This document shows, piece after piece, positions 37,800 through 50,094 of a DNA stretch of 64,000 nucleotides. Every line of letters starts with the position of its first letter. The stretch's first letter is position 1. Where the stretch lies: assembly GCA_013399855.1 (NCBI GenBank), contig VXAY01003767.1:1510320-1574319 (forward strand), read 5' to 3'. The notes beneath the pieces were generated by a model. The model saw only the letters and a list, made by a program, of their open reading frames with translations. It ran no database searches and was not told the DNA's origin. A program made the position numbers and the translations under genes. The stretch is from Oxyruncus cristatus (lineage: Eukaryota; Chordata; Aves; Passeriformes; Cotingidae).

Positions 37800-38250
37800 A
37801 GAATCATAGAATCAGACGGGTTGGAAAGGACCTCTGAGATCATCAAGTCCAACCCTCAATCCACTACCACCGCGGTTACTAGACTATGGCACTAAGCGCC
37901 ACATCCAGCTTCATCTGAAAAACCTCCAGGATGGAGAATCCACCACTTCCCTGGGCAGCCCATTCCAGTGCCTGATTACTCTCTCTGTAAAGAATTTCTT
38001 TCTGATATCTAACCTAAACCTCCCCTGGCACAGCTTAAGGCCATGCCCTCTTGTCTTACTGCTGGCTACAACACAGAAGAGACCAACCTCGACCTGGCTA
38101 CAACCTCCTTTCCGGGAGTTGTAGAGATTGATGAGGTCTCCCCTGAGCCTCCTCTTCTCCAAGCTAAACAACCCCAGCTCCCTCAGCCTCTCCTCACAGG
38201 ACTTGCGTCCAAGTCCCTTCACCAGCCTCGTTGCTCTTCTCTGCATATGC
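37800..38250 (-). mobile_element. CR1 LINE, 5'-truncated, well preserved ORF2 end
   Basis: The plus strand begins with a GAATCATAGAATCA tail and GGTTGGAAAGGACCTCTGAG. On the minus strand one frame (38246-37911) stays open through [42 protein letters not shown] and the C-terminal [14 protein letters not shown] block, so the last about 110 residues of ORF2 are uninterrupted. This low decay makes it one of the younger CR1 copies here. It is truncated just upstream of VQRRAT. It encodes no enzyme domain and cannot be autonomous. Confidence 0.95.
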
Positions 38251-41200
38251 CTGCAGATGTGTGTTTGCCACAGTTTCTGAGCTGAGGGTTTAATTTTAAT
38301 TTCCCCTCTTCTCTCCTTTACAATTCTTTATTTTGATCTAAGTTTTGATCTAAGATGCAGTCTGAATTATAGAAATATTTTCCTTGAACAGTCTTCTGTA
38401 ATAGCCTTACACATTTGTACAGTATGTTCTTTTTCACTCACCTGAAAAAACAAGAAATATTTTAATAGTAAGTCCACTTTTAATACCCTAACATTTCACA
38501 ATACATAACATGCGACACTGTTTTCATAAAAGGATAACCATTATGGTCTGCTAGACATTCAGATGAGTTAATGTAGAGCACAGCAATACCACTTGATGGT
38601 ATTATTGTTTCTTAACTACTGATTTTGTAAAAAATTTGAGTTCCACGATAGCTATAGCTGTAATATGTACCTATATCACATCATTTAGTGTTAATTTTGT
38701 CAGGTAGAGTGCTCTATTTTTTTCCTTCTTTTTTTTAATTCCTAACAAAAGAAATTCTCTAAGTATATTTGATACTCAAGAATGCAGGATACAAATTGTA
38801 AAAGCATTATGAAGTGCAAAGTGGAATAAAAATCCCAAATGGTCAAAACCCAGCAGGTCAATTCCACTCATGCTGAAAATTTTACCGATGGCACTCTCAA
38901 ATATGGTGATGAGATCAAAAAATGATATAGACAAAATTATGTTATAGCTAAGAAAAAGAAGTTCCTTGAATTTCTAAATGTACTTATGTTATTACATGTT
39001 GAGGTTTTGTTTGGTGGGTTTTTTTTTTTTTGGGGGGGGTTTTGTTTGTTTGTTTTTTTTAATAAAACTACAATAGATTTTTTTCTCTTTTTGCAATGTG
39101 CCCATAGGTCATCACAATAGCTAGACTACTTCGTGACAGCCCATAGCACACTCATGTCAGGCAATGTGGTTTTACTCTTAATTCTGCAAGTATAGTAGCT
39201 TGCATAATTTGGCTTAGATAATAAACCATAATTAGAACAGTCCAAGTTGGAAGTGACCTTGAAATTCTCATGAATACTTTTGGATCAAAACTGAGTTCAC
39301 ACAGTCAGTTCAAATAATTCTGCCTTGTGTTTATCTGGACTACTACTTCTGAAACAAATAAGACTTTAGGAACTTTATGTCTGAGTTTGCTTCTGTAAAA
39401 TGAAGATAGTGCACTTCCAGTCTCCTAGTCTTATGAACCTGTTGGTGTTTATAAAAAAAGGGCAAATTTGTTGAGATCATCATTAAGATTGCCTAAGGGG
39501 AAAGTAACTATTTATGTTCGGTAATTGGTTAGAATTACATATATTTTGTAAAACAAAATATGAAAATAATTCCAGGAAGAAAAAAATTAAATATTTTTTA
39601 TTTCAAAGGAGTCTTAAAAATATTTCAAAATTCAAAATTTTGAAGGGACTTCACCTCAAAAGTACCGTATTGAGAGTGGGATTGTAATGAAGATGCACAA
39701 GAGACATCAGTTACAGTACGCAAGAAATCTAAAAATGGGATCTGTAGGTCATGTAAGTACACAAGGTTACATGAGTTAATGGCATTTTTGAATTATTAAG
39801 TTATAGCAACAGAGAGTAGGTGTGAAACAAACCTAAGTCTATAATTATAACACTACTGTCAGTAGGCTGATGGAAAAGATAACTTGGTTAACATATAGTC
39901 AGCTGTGATTCCTTATTTTTTGTATTCTTATCTGTAAGCAATCAGGGTGTTCTTATCTGTAAGGTCCAGATGCACCTCAGAACACTTTCTTTCACACTAT
40001 CACCCTTGTAACTATTCTATAAGAAAAAGAAAAATTACATAGAAATGTATTAATCATAGAAATTCTCCATATATTTCTGGATGACAATTTCTTTTTTCCT
40101 TACCTTACTCCCCCCTCTTTAAGCTTTGATACATCCTGTTATCTGTAAATCCAATAAAACATCTTTGCTGAATATGTAGTTATGATTATATAAGAGAAAC
40201 TCAGAGAAATAATTAAACTAGTTCAAATAGTGGAAAGATTTTGTTTGTTCAATGTTGCATTTCTGTACTCCATATTACTTTATTTTCTTTCCTTTTCTAC
40301 TTGTGCTTTAGCTACTATCCCATTTCCCATGAAATTTATTTTCTCTTATTCTGTATTCTGTGTGTCACCACTGCTTAAAGTGTATCTCTGTAAGTGTCTT
40401 AGATGAGACCAGAGTTGTGAGTGTGGAATAGATATCCTAATAATTCCACTTCACTCTCTTTGGTTTATCACTTGATAGACTGGAGTAGTCTTGGAGAGCG
40501 AAAAGCAGATTTTTTCAAGATGAAACTTAACTAAAAAATGTATTCCAGAAGGTGATAGACAATTTAATTCATGGAACCAGACTAAAGTTATTCTAGTCTC
40601 TGAAATGTGTGTGGTGTGAATTAAGTATCATCAGCCTCATATGTTTTACTCCACAAATGTGCTTGAGGTTGGCTGCGCCCTTATGGAAGCAGACTTAGCC
40701 TTAGTCTCTTGAAAACTCACGTTAATTAATAAAAAATAGTGCTCCCACCCCTTCACCAGTTTAACTAGCTTTTGTCAGGTAAACCATGACTATGAGGATG
40801 GAGGAAAATTGAGGATTTGAAGAGATATGATAAAAAGACACTCCTGGATTTTGCCCAGGTAGATATTTCCTTTTAAGGTTTTTATTTATATTCTAGTTTT
40901 CTGCTTATTTCTCAATGCTGCCTCCTCTACAAGAGAGAGATAATTTATTGTTTCATCCAAATACAATATGCATCTCAGGTGTACTTTCTAGTTTCTTTTT
41001 TTGGCGTTATTAGGTGCTGTTGTGGATGGTCCTGCTTCAGCTATCAGTCAACGCAAGTGTCTACAGAATAAAAGTGAAGCTGCTGACATATGTACCTGTG
41101 TGCTTTTAGAAAAAGTCCGTGTGGGGAAATCCAAGCATCTCTATGGAAAAAATGGCAAGATGGGAAGGCGTAAGGTGATAGAAATCTTGAATAATGCTAA

Positions 41201-44200
41201 CTGGCAGAAAAACTTTAGGACCTTCTTTTATTTTGTAATGAAACATAATGGTAGTGTACAATTTTTTAAATAAAATATTAATTTGCCTATTCTATCAGGA
41301 ATTGAGAGCATAAATTAAAAGCTGCCTACCTTCTGTCCACTGAGTGAAGGAGGTGTTTTATTTTCATTTCCATTCCAGCTCTGAGAGTAATATTGGTATA
41401 TATGTCTTCATTTCTCATGGAACAGATATAAATTTATGAAAAATTGAATCAAATTTCTAAAGGATTTCTAAATTGATCTGTAATGTTAAAATATTATTAT
41501 TAATTGGTTTTTATATTTACTGTAGTAACATGCTGCAATGAATTATTTACTGCTAATTATTATTTGTAATTCGGACTTGCACAGTTATATCCATTTATCA
41601 AATAATAGTACTACAGTTTCCCTTCTTTTTATGTTTACTGTGCAAACTCATGCATAGTGGTTATGGGGTCTTTTTCTAGAAATGTATTCCTCTTCATCTA
41701 ATTTATTTCTCACCGAGTGACTGAGAACATTTTTTCTGTAATCTCAGTTAAATATGAGCAATACCCATCTGAAAGGTTATGGGAACAAATAGAGTGAATG
41801 GGAACAGTGGTATTGGTTTGTCAGGTGGCTCAGGAATATGCAGACAGCAGCACCCATGAAGAGGCTGGCTCCACTGCTTTGCTGATAAACCTATGCTCCA
41901 GCCTAGGGTAGCTTTAGTATACAGACAGCAGTCAGTGGATAAAAATTTGGCTTCGTGTGATGGAATCATCAGCAGGCAAAGTCAGATATTTTTGTCTTTG
42001 AACTTCTTTGAATGAAGAACCTCGAGGAATCAAAATCAGCTTGTCTAATGTCTGGATGGGGACAGCTTGTTTTGACTGAGGTTTTATTTGATGGTAGTTG
42101 CTCTATTTCAACTATGCATAAATCTGTTACGGGAGAGCAACATCCCTGTGCATGCAAAGATTCTGGAGGAATTATATGTGGAAACTGAATTGAAGACCTC
42201 TGGATCATAAAACATAAGGTTTTTCCAATGAAAGCACCATTTAGGTCAGGGTAGCATGTCTGCTATTACCATCATGTACAGAGGCTATCTGCTAGTGGGA
42301 GATGACAAAGCTACATGTTGTTTTGTGGAGTGCACAGTTGCCCTTAAGCATATGGTCTTCTGCCAGTGTTTAAGGAAGCTCTGCTGGACAGATAATTAGA
42401 AACTTTGTGATGAAGTCTCTGCTCTTCAGGCAAAATAATCATAAAAGCGCTGAATTAACTCCTGCAGCAGAACATCTGGGAGAAAGAAATAATCTTCTGA
42501 AACAGTCTACTCTGCATTAAAGTGAGTGTTAACAGTGAAGTAATATATTCTTTGCCAAGGGATACTGCAGTACTACCATTTTTCATGCCATAGCGAAGGA
42601 GAAATGTGCATCTCTCTTTGGAAAAAAAAGTAGTTCTCCACTTCTTGGGATAATAATGTTTGTGAAAAGTTGATATCAGCAGTGTCAAGTAGCTAGAGAT
42701 ATTCCAAGTTTGTTCATGATGCAAGGTTTGTCAAATACTTGCTGTTTACAGGATTGACTTCAGAGTCTTAAATCTTAGGCATATATGTTTCTTTCTTGCT
42801 TCTTGAAAGGAAAGGACAAGAGATCGTAAACTGCCAATTGCTTAATGAGTACTAATGAGTAAATAGGTGCTCTTGTCATCAGTACTGTAACTGTACTCTA
42901 ATGATCTGTGTGCACCACTGATGACCGAGGTTACTGGTTACTGTTGCTTTCTAATGAAAAGTGTCTTCAGTTTCTTACTATATCATTAGAAGAAAGGAAA
43001 TGTTGCCACTGTGTCTAATAATAGGAATTATCTATTCTTTTTTTAAGAACAGAAATAAGGAATTTGGGAAACATTTGCCTTTCTGAAGATTTATTTCTTG
43101 CAATTGTATGCAAATGAAATTCAGAACACACTAATTGCAATAAGCTGACCACCACTGCATCTGTGGTTGCAGTTTACACCACCCTTTTGGTTGAGCATGT
43201 TCTAGTTTAAGTGAAGCATCCATCTGCATGTGATGGTTAAACCTGGCCTTGTATATAAGGAACTTGAGTGTCTCTGTGTCATTAGTAACGTTACCCCCAC
43301 CACACTGCTTGAAAGCAAAGAGGAGGGAAAACAACTTCTCTTAAGAAGTTTGGTTGGATAAAGCGAAATTTTAAGAGATGGATGTGGGAGTGGATACCAT
43401 GAGAACAGTGAATGATGAGAGAGGGAGAATATGTCCTTACTGCTTTTCATAAGCATCTCCTCTCCCAGTAAGAGATAGTTAACTGAGGAGCAATAGGGAG
43501 GACAGTGACTAAGGTCTGTGACTAAGGTTGTTGTAATAGATGCAAACACTCTAAGAAAGATGTCAAATGTTTACTATGCTCTGAATAAATAAACCCTAGT
43601 CTACTTTTTAAATAGCTGCTTGTTAAGTGATTTTTTTCCCATGTTATGACTTCGGCAAATTGGGATTCCTGCTGGCAGAGAGATGATAAATAGCAAATTA
43701 AATTACAAGGTTTAAGGAATAGGCCTTGTCTCCTTCATATAGAAGTATTTTAAGTGCTGGATGTGATATGTTGCCACAGTTCATCTAGAGGAAATGTAAA
43801 ACACCTGAAACTCAGAAAAAGACAATAGGAATTATAATTTGAATTCACAGAGAATGCTTTTTTTATTATTACTTTTATAAGGTGAATGTTTAGGAAATCA
43901 CTGGGGAAAAATGGTCTTATATGTCACTTCTGCTCCTCTTATATTTAATGAAAGAGTTCAACATAATTGGTCTTTATAAATTCCAAAATGAACTTTGATA
44001 TCAAAATATTTTACATTGATTCCTTGTAGGATGCAAGTTTCTCCTCAAATTTCATTAAATACTCACTGATTTCAGAGATTCCTAATGTGGTCCATCTTAT
44101 AGTGCATTTTCCTGAGTGTTTGCATACGTAATCTGAGTAAAAAATGGAATAATTAAAACACAGTTGTGATTCATGAAGATTTGGTAAAACAAGCTAAGTT

Positions 44201-44716
44201 CTTGTTTTCCCTTTCAGTTGTTAATATCAGAAGACTAAGCTTTTATTATATCTGCTTGTTTTTTATTTTGTTCTGGTCATTTTTCCCATTTGTGTTGTGT
44301 TTTAAAATTTTTATTTATTAACTGTATTTGTTGCTCACAAACCACCTTTTCAGTCACTTGGATTTTCCTCTAGTACTTGTCTTCCCTCTGACATTCTCCC
44401 TAGGATTTTCTCTCCAGTTCACAGTGTTCTTTTCATTAATTCATAATGTTTCTATTGCATAAAATGCCAGGATAGTGATGGTAAATTTATCTTCCACAAG
44501 CAATCTTTTAAAGGAAAAGAGTGGGTATTTCAGGGAATGAAGATCAGACCTGGGCTGAGCGTTTTGTGAAATACTGAGAGAAGGCCTGGATTGGGCAGGA
44601 GGAAGGGGATCGAGTTCTTAGATGAGAAAAATTCTTTGTGTTCTTAAAAATTCACTCAACTACCAAAAATCAGTAGCAGAAAATGAACCTTTATTTTTAC
44701 AAATTAGAAATAAAAA

Positions 44717-45160
44717 ATGAACCAAGCACACAGAATGGGGTCTCTGGGTAGTAACTGCTCAGCAACTCAGGCAGTGAAATTACTTTCCTTTGCCAATGAA
44801 TGGCCCATGGAGGCAGATGCTGCCAGTGCCTCTGGTGCTCAAAAATTCAAATTCACTGTCCTCTTGTCCCCTCTTCTCAGGGTCCCTACAGACACTGCAT
44901 ATTATGTCTTCCTGAAAGTTGGCCTCAAGTCCAGCCTTTGTAAATCTTCATCTTCTGGCCTACTCTCTAGCTGCACCACAGGTGCTCAAAGGGTGCTCAA
45001 GGGGTGGGTAAGAGCTTCTGGTGAACAGCTTTGAGTGAGAGGCAATCAGCAGCATTGCCAAATGGCACAGGTGGCACCAGGCTGAACCCATCACATTTAC
45101 AAAGGGCTGCTCTTGGCAGGAACAGGTGCTGCGCTGGCAGGGACTCCGTGTCGAATTTAA
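44717..45160. other. GC-richer island of unknown origin
   Basis: GC rises sharply against AT-rich flanks. A frame of 105 codons (44717-45034) has no recognisable domain. CCTTTATTTTTAC just upstream could be a reversed polyadenylation signal of a minus-strand LTR, but no known LTR ends were seen. An unclassified old repeat is as likely as unique sequence. Confidence 0.3.
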
Positions 45161-46630
45161 TTCACTGGATGATCTGTCTCAGCAAACATTCAGCATAGAT
45201 GCTTGCTTCTGCTTAATGTTAAATAGCTGAGTAAATGCAACGGAAGATTCCCCACAAGTGTTAAGTAGCTGCTGAAAAATACAAGTTCTTCAAATGTCCA
45301 AGTGCACAAGAAGTATTTTTACTCATTTCACTGCTATTATGTCTAATCTATACATGATGTCAAAGCACTATTATTTCCAGATTACTCAGGATTTCTCAAA
45401 GGTCTTTTTATGTATTCCCCAAAAGCCAATTAGTGTAGAAAATTCTAAGTGTGAGCCTCAAAAGCCAAGAGTTTGGAACGAGGTTTCAAAGGCTTCCAAG
45501 TTACTGCTTTCCAGGAGATGTTCTCTTACTCAAAAGCAAAATCTGCTCTCAAGTGTCCTACAAGTTAATTTTCTTGAAATGTTATCTTATTTTCTTTTTT
45601 TTTCTCTAAACATCTCTTACCTCCTCCAGTTGCATTTTCAGTAAAATAGACACTGAAATGAGTGTCAAGTACCATTGTTAAATAATACCAATGTTTTGAG
45701 TAGAACTTTAGAATTGTGAAGAGGATACAAGATCACAACAGTTCTAGTTCTAAACAGTTAATCTTGGCAGCCTTCTTAATTGCATCCTCTCCATCTCTTA
45801 TCTGTCATTTCTGAAGAGTGACATTTAAGTATGAGCTACCTGTATTATTAGAAAATATTGATTTGTGTTTTATCACCTGGATGTAGATGTTGTGTGAGTA
45901 GAGTATTCTATCTATTATAATAGTGGAGGAAACTTTCAGTGTTATAGATTGTGATATAATAATCTGTGTTTCTCAGATAATTGCAATGAAGATATTTAAA
46001 ATGTATCACAATGCTAATAAAGACACTTTTAGACTATGTTTTACAAACAAAATAGCAATTTTTCCTGTATCCGGTTACTGTAACACTTTTTAATGACATA
46101 GGCCTTGACTAGTTGAAGTGGTTTTTTGGCAGTTCATGCGTGAAGATGTGCTTGTATTCTCTCCCACTGTCCTCTAGAATAAAAACAATAACATCAGTAA
46201 CTTAAACACTTATTTTGTACTTTTTATTGCTTCACCTTGAAAACAAAATTTAGAGTGGTACAATTTAATGTAAAAAATATTTTACATTAATAATTCATGG
46301 TTAGATATCTGGCATTCTGCTATGGATGATCAGAATATTAAATTCTGTGGCTATTGAAGTAAACAATTGGATGACATTTCTTTCCAGTGTACATGTGACA
46401 CTTCATGAAGAGGGGGCTGAGAATCAAGTTGTTATATCATACTAGTATTCCCTGAAACATAACAGAGTTAGGTTGTTTTAAATCTGACTTTATTTTTGTT
46501 AAAGTAGATTGTCAGTTAATTTCCATGGTATTAATCTAGCTTTTGCCTGCAGCATAACTTTTGGTCCTATTATCCACTACACATCCATTTAACAATTTAG
46601 ATACTCCCAGTCAAGTATAATTGGCAAAAT

Positions 46631-46880
46631 TATTTCTTTTACTGCTGGCCCCTTTGCATTCCTGCTTCTGATGGTCTGTAATAAATGGCTGTTGAAATTT
46701 TAGTAGTCAAGTAATCAGCTTATTCTATCCATATGGAATGATTAGCACAATTTGTATTAGGAAAGAAAAGCTAATTTTTAGACTTGTTATTAGTTTCAAC
46801 AGCAGCATTAGCAAGTAAAACAGCTCTAAGGTGTTAAATAAAAAGTCAATAATAGAATTTACTTTGCATGCCAATGTAAT
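46631..46880. promoter_or_regulatory. Candidate conserved noncoding element (unproven)
   Basis: The block has high complexity and is free of simple repeats. It has several homeodomain-type and POU-like cores (GTAATCAGCTTATT, GGAATGATTAG, GCTAATTTTTAG, TTTGCATGCCAAT). This texture is common in vertebrate conserved enhancers, but conservation cannot be judged from one sequence. Confidence 0.2.
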
Positions 46881-47770
46881 TCTATGCCACATTTAAGGGT
46901 TTTTTTTCACTACTCTATGAAGTGCCAAACTGTTGCAGATACCTGCTTTGTCAGGAATTTCTCTGGTTAACTATTTAGAATTGCACTTGAAATAATATCA
47001 GCAAATCCTCCTTTAATTATTTTCCAAAATGCTGCTTTTATGTGTGTTGTCTTATTTCCTCTCTTTTGCCATTTGTTTTGGTTTGCTTTGGAAAAATCAC
47101 TGGTGAAAAGCTGGTGAAACGTAAGATTGGCTACTTCAAAAAATCTTGCACTTGACCTTCAGCAGAAGAATTGACCTGTGTCATGAGGAATAAATCCAAA
47201 CATAATCTTTCATGAATTCCTTAATAGAGTATGTCACTGGTGGGTAAATGCCGTTGCTGTTTTCAATAGGTAACTCTTATACACTCAGATTTGATATATA
47301 TAAAAGTCCCTTCCTCCTAAAATTCTGCCATTGGACCTTGACACACTTTCAAGTGCAATATAAATCATTGAAGTCTTCATGAAAACATCGTTGGGCCTGA
47401 TTGGCACTGGGAGGAAGATATCATTCGTGGTATGTATTGGTGAGGAAGCTGGAAATAGGCTGTTTATTTTTTTAGAAGGTCAGAAGGCACTTATTTTCAA
47501 AAAGTTTAAAATTCATGGTAAAAAAACCCCTAAATATTCTGGCTTTATAAAAAATATTTCAAGAAAATCCTACTGCTCTTTACAAGTTTACGGTAGAACT
47601 ATAAAGAAGGGATTTTTATTTCTCAGCAGCAAAATCTGTTTTAGTTATTTTTTTCTTTAAAGACAAAACAAATATAGATTCATTTTTCAGAGATCTGAAA
47701 ACATGCTACTTTTTAGTTTAAACTGGCAACCCCTGGTACCAATACAGGCTGGTGGATGAACAGATGGAGA

Positions 47771-48239
47771 GTATAGAGGTTTGACCTTGGCTGGATGCCA
47801 GGCATCCACACAAACCACCCAATCCCCCCCTCCCACCTCCTGTCAAAGGGAAATGGAAGAGGGAAAAAAGAAACGTAAACACGAAACTTGCTAAGTAAAG
47901 GGCAGTTTATATTTACACAGAGGAGGGAAAAGGAGAAAAACTAAAATTAATGCACTGCAAGTACAGCAAAAAGGATCAACAGTAGAATGTACTTCCCCAC
48001 ATGAAAAGGAGCGTACCCACCTCCGAGACAACAGTTGTCCGCTCGACTAGTTATCCCGGAAGAAGAAGGAGGAAGAAGGAGGAACTTCCTTCTCTTCTGT
48101 CTTTTATATGTGAGCTGACGTAACATGGTATGGAATATTTCTTTGGTTAATATGAGCCAGGTGACCCAGCCCAGCTTCCTGATTGGAAACAGGAAATGCT
48201 GTTTACCCAAACAAACACACTACAGAGAGAAACCCTGCA
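47771..48239 (-). mobile_element. Solo LTR, avian ERV (minus)
   Basis: On the minus strand it contains AAATATTCCATACCATGTTA, then TGACGTCA-like TTACGTCAGC, and a TATA box CATATAAAAG at 48110-48101. A purine/pyrimidine-rich leader and a 3' end with GGCATCCAGCCAAGGTCAAA follow. The ATATTCCATACCA block just before the TATA box is shared with the LTR at 49513-50094, and the 3' end resembles that of the ERVL-type element at 56812. A plausible 5' end is TGCAGGG at 48239, exactly where CR1 sequence begins. No coding sequence or clear target duplication was found. Confidence 0.68.
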
Positions 48240-48908
48240 AAGAAGGACATGGGGGTGCTGGTGAATGATGGGTTGGACATGACCCAGCAATGTGCATTTG
48301 CAACCCAGAAACCTAACCATATCCTTGACTGCATCCAAAGAAGTGTGGCCAGCAGGTCGAGGGAGGGGATTCTTTGCCTCTACTCCACTCTGGTGAGGTC
48401 CCACCTGGAGTACTGCATCCAGCCATGGTGTCCCCAACACAAGAAGGACATTGATCTGTTGGGGCGAGTTCAGAGGATGGACATGGAGAGCATCAAAGGC
48501 CTGGAGCACCTTTGCAATGAAGACAGGCTGAGAGACCTGGGGTTGTTCACCCTAGAGAAGAGAAAGCTCTTGAGAGATCTTATAGAAGTCTTCCAGTACC
48601 TAAAGAGAGACTACAAGAAAGAAAGGAACACCAGGGTGTGCTGTGATAGGACAAGGGGTATTTGGTTTTAATTAAAAGAGTTTAGATTAGATACAAGAAA
48701 TATGCTTTGTACAATGAGGGTGGTGAAACACTGGAACAGGTTGCCCGGTGGATAGCCCATCACTGGAAACATTCAATGTCAGGTTACCTGGGCTCTGAGC
48801 AATCTGATCTAGTTGAAGATGCCCTTGCTCATTGCAGGGGAATTGGATGAGGTGACCTTTAAAGGGTCCCTTCCAAAACAAAACGTTTTATAGTTCTATT
48901 TTTCTATG
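48236..48908 (+). mobile_element. CR1 LINE, 5'-truncated, end of ORF2 plus 3' UTR
   Basis: The segment starts at the KDMGVLVNDGLDMTQQC block. It stays in one frame through [39 protein letters not shown] and LRDLGLFTLEKRKLLRDL to a stop at 48671, near the expected TRG motif. Homology continues out of frame (TGAAACACTGGAACAGGTTG) into the 3' UTR. It finishes with GGGTCCCTTCCAA and a decayed octamer tail TATAGTTCTATTTTTCTATG at about 48889-48908. The open frame actually begins at 48183 inside the neighbouring LTR, giving a chimeric 162-codon frame. The enzyme core is absent. Confidence 0.94.
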
Positions 48909-49512
48909 GTTATTATAGCACTTCAAGTTTAAAATAGTATTAATCTTATGGTACAACTAGGATGAAGAAGAAATACAGAAATAGTAATATTGTGGCTCTG
49001 AAATCTTAAACTTTGTAGTCCTGAGTCTTGAGGATAATATCGGATAACTACTTACATTAATTCTTGAGGTAGTTTGGTTAGCCAGCTGTAGTGGTTGATA
49101 GTTTATTCTATCCAAAGTTTCTTGCAGCAGGCCTTGGCAATGAATGACCTTTAGCAATCTGGATTCTTATTACAGCCCTACATATGAAAGCAAAGCCAAT
49201 ATTATGTTTTTATTGTGAGAACTCCTTGGAAGAATGAAAAAAAAAAATATAACCTCTGTTCTTGTATTTGGACAGTTTCATGTTGTGCATGATCATAGCC
49301 ACTATAGAACTGTGTAGTTCCATTGCTTTATTGTTATTGTTTCCTTTTTCATATATTTTACTTTTATATCATGTTGTACAGAACTTGTAGCTTACTAAAA
49401 ACATGTTACACATTATTAACATAAGGAGGTTATTTTAAAACATCTGGAAAACTTGCGTTTACCAGGCAAACACTTGAAACATTCTGTTGGAAGGATTTTT
49501 AGAATTTGGTTC
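48909..49512. other. AT-rich noncoding DNA
   Basis: Spacer between the CR1 copy and the next LTR. Nothing recognised. Confidence 0.55.
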
Positions 49513-50094
49513 TGTCCTGGTTTCAGCTGGAATAGAAGAATAGAGTTCAGCTGGAATAGAGTTAATTTTCCTCCTAGTAGTTGGTACAGTGCTGTGTTTT
49601 GAATTCAGTGTGAGACTGACGTTGATAACACACTGATGTTCTGATCGTTGTTAAGTGGTGCTTAACATATGTCAAGGGCTTTTCAGTGTCTCGTGCTTTA
49701 CCAGCAAGGTGATGGAAGGAAACATAATCGGGACAGCTGATCCAAACTGGCAAAAGGGATATTCCATACCACAGAATGTCATGACAAGTATGTAAATTAT
49801 GGGAGTTGGCCAGGAGCTGACAATTGCTACTCAGGAACAGGCTGGGCATCAGTCCGCTGACTGGGTGCATGATCATTCCTAGTTTCTCCTGAATTTTATT
49901 TCTCTCTCCCTCTCTTCATTATTATTACTACTAGTATTGTATTTTATTTTGTTTCAATTATTGAACCGTTCTTACCAGAACCCATGAGTTTTACTTCCTT
50001 TTTTTTCTTTTTTTAATTCTCCTCCCCACTGCAGTGGAGGAGTGAGTGAGAAGCTGTAGGGTGCTAAGTTGCTGGCTGGGGTTAAACCATAAGA
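49513..50094 (+). mobile_element. Full-length solo LTR, avian ERV (plus)
   Basis: The element starts TGTCCTGGTTTCAGCTGGAA and ends GGCTGGGGTTAAACCATAAG, both well known termini of an abundant avian LTR. In between lie GTTGATAACACACTGATGTT, TGGTACAGTGCTGTGTTTTG, GGGATATTCCATACCA and a degraded TATA (GTATGTAAATTATGGG, about 49789-49804). A TTATTATTACTACTAG-type tract and TTTCAATTATTGAACCGTTC follow, where the usual ATTAAA has become ATTGAA. A 24-base step duplicates TTCAGCTGGAATAGA (49522 and 49546) near the 5' end. The terminal CA is lost. No flanking viral gene is seen, so it is a solo LTR. Family-level naming (often ERVL- or ERVK-labelled in birds) is uncertain. Confidence 0.85.

Larger units (their letters stand above)
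38251..47770. other. AT-rich noncoding DNA with a GC-richer island and a candidate conserved block
   Basis: No gene was recognised in 9.5 kb. Homopolymer tracts lie at about 39018-39039 (T then G). A frame at 41001-41273 is compositionally less biased than its surroundings but unrecognised. A GC-richer island at about 44717-45160 may be an unclassified old repeat. The segment 46631-46880 resembles conserved noncoding DNA. Confidence 0.5.
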
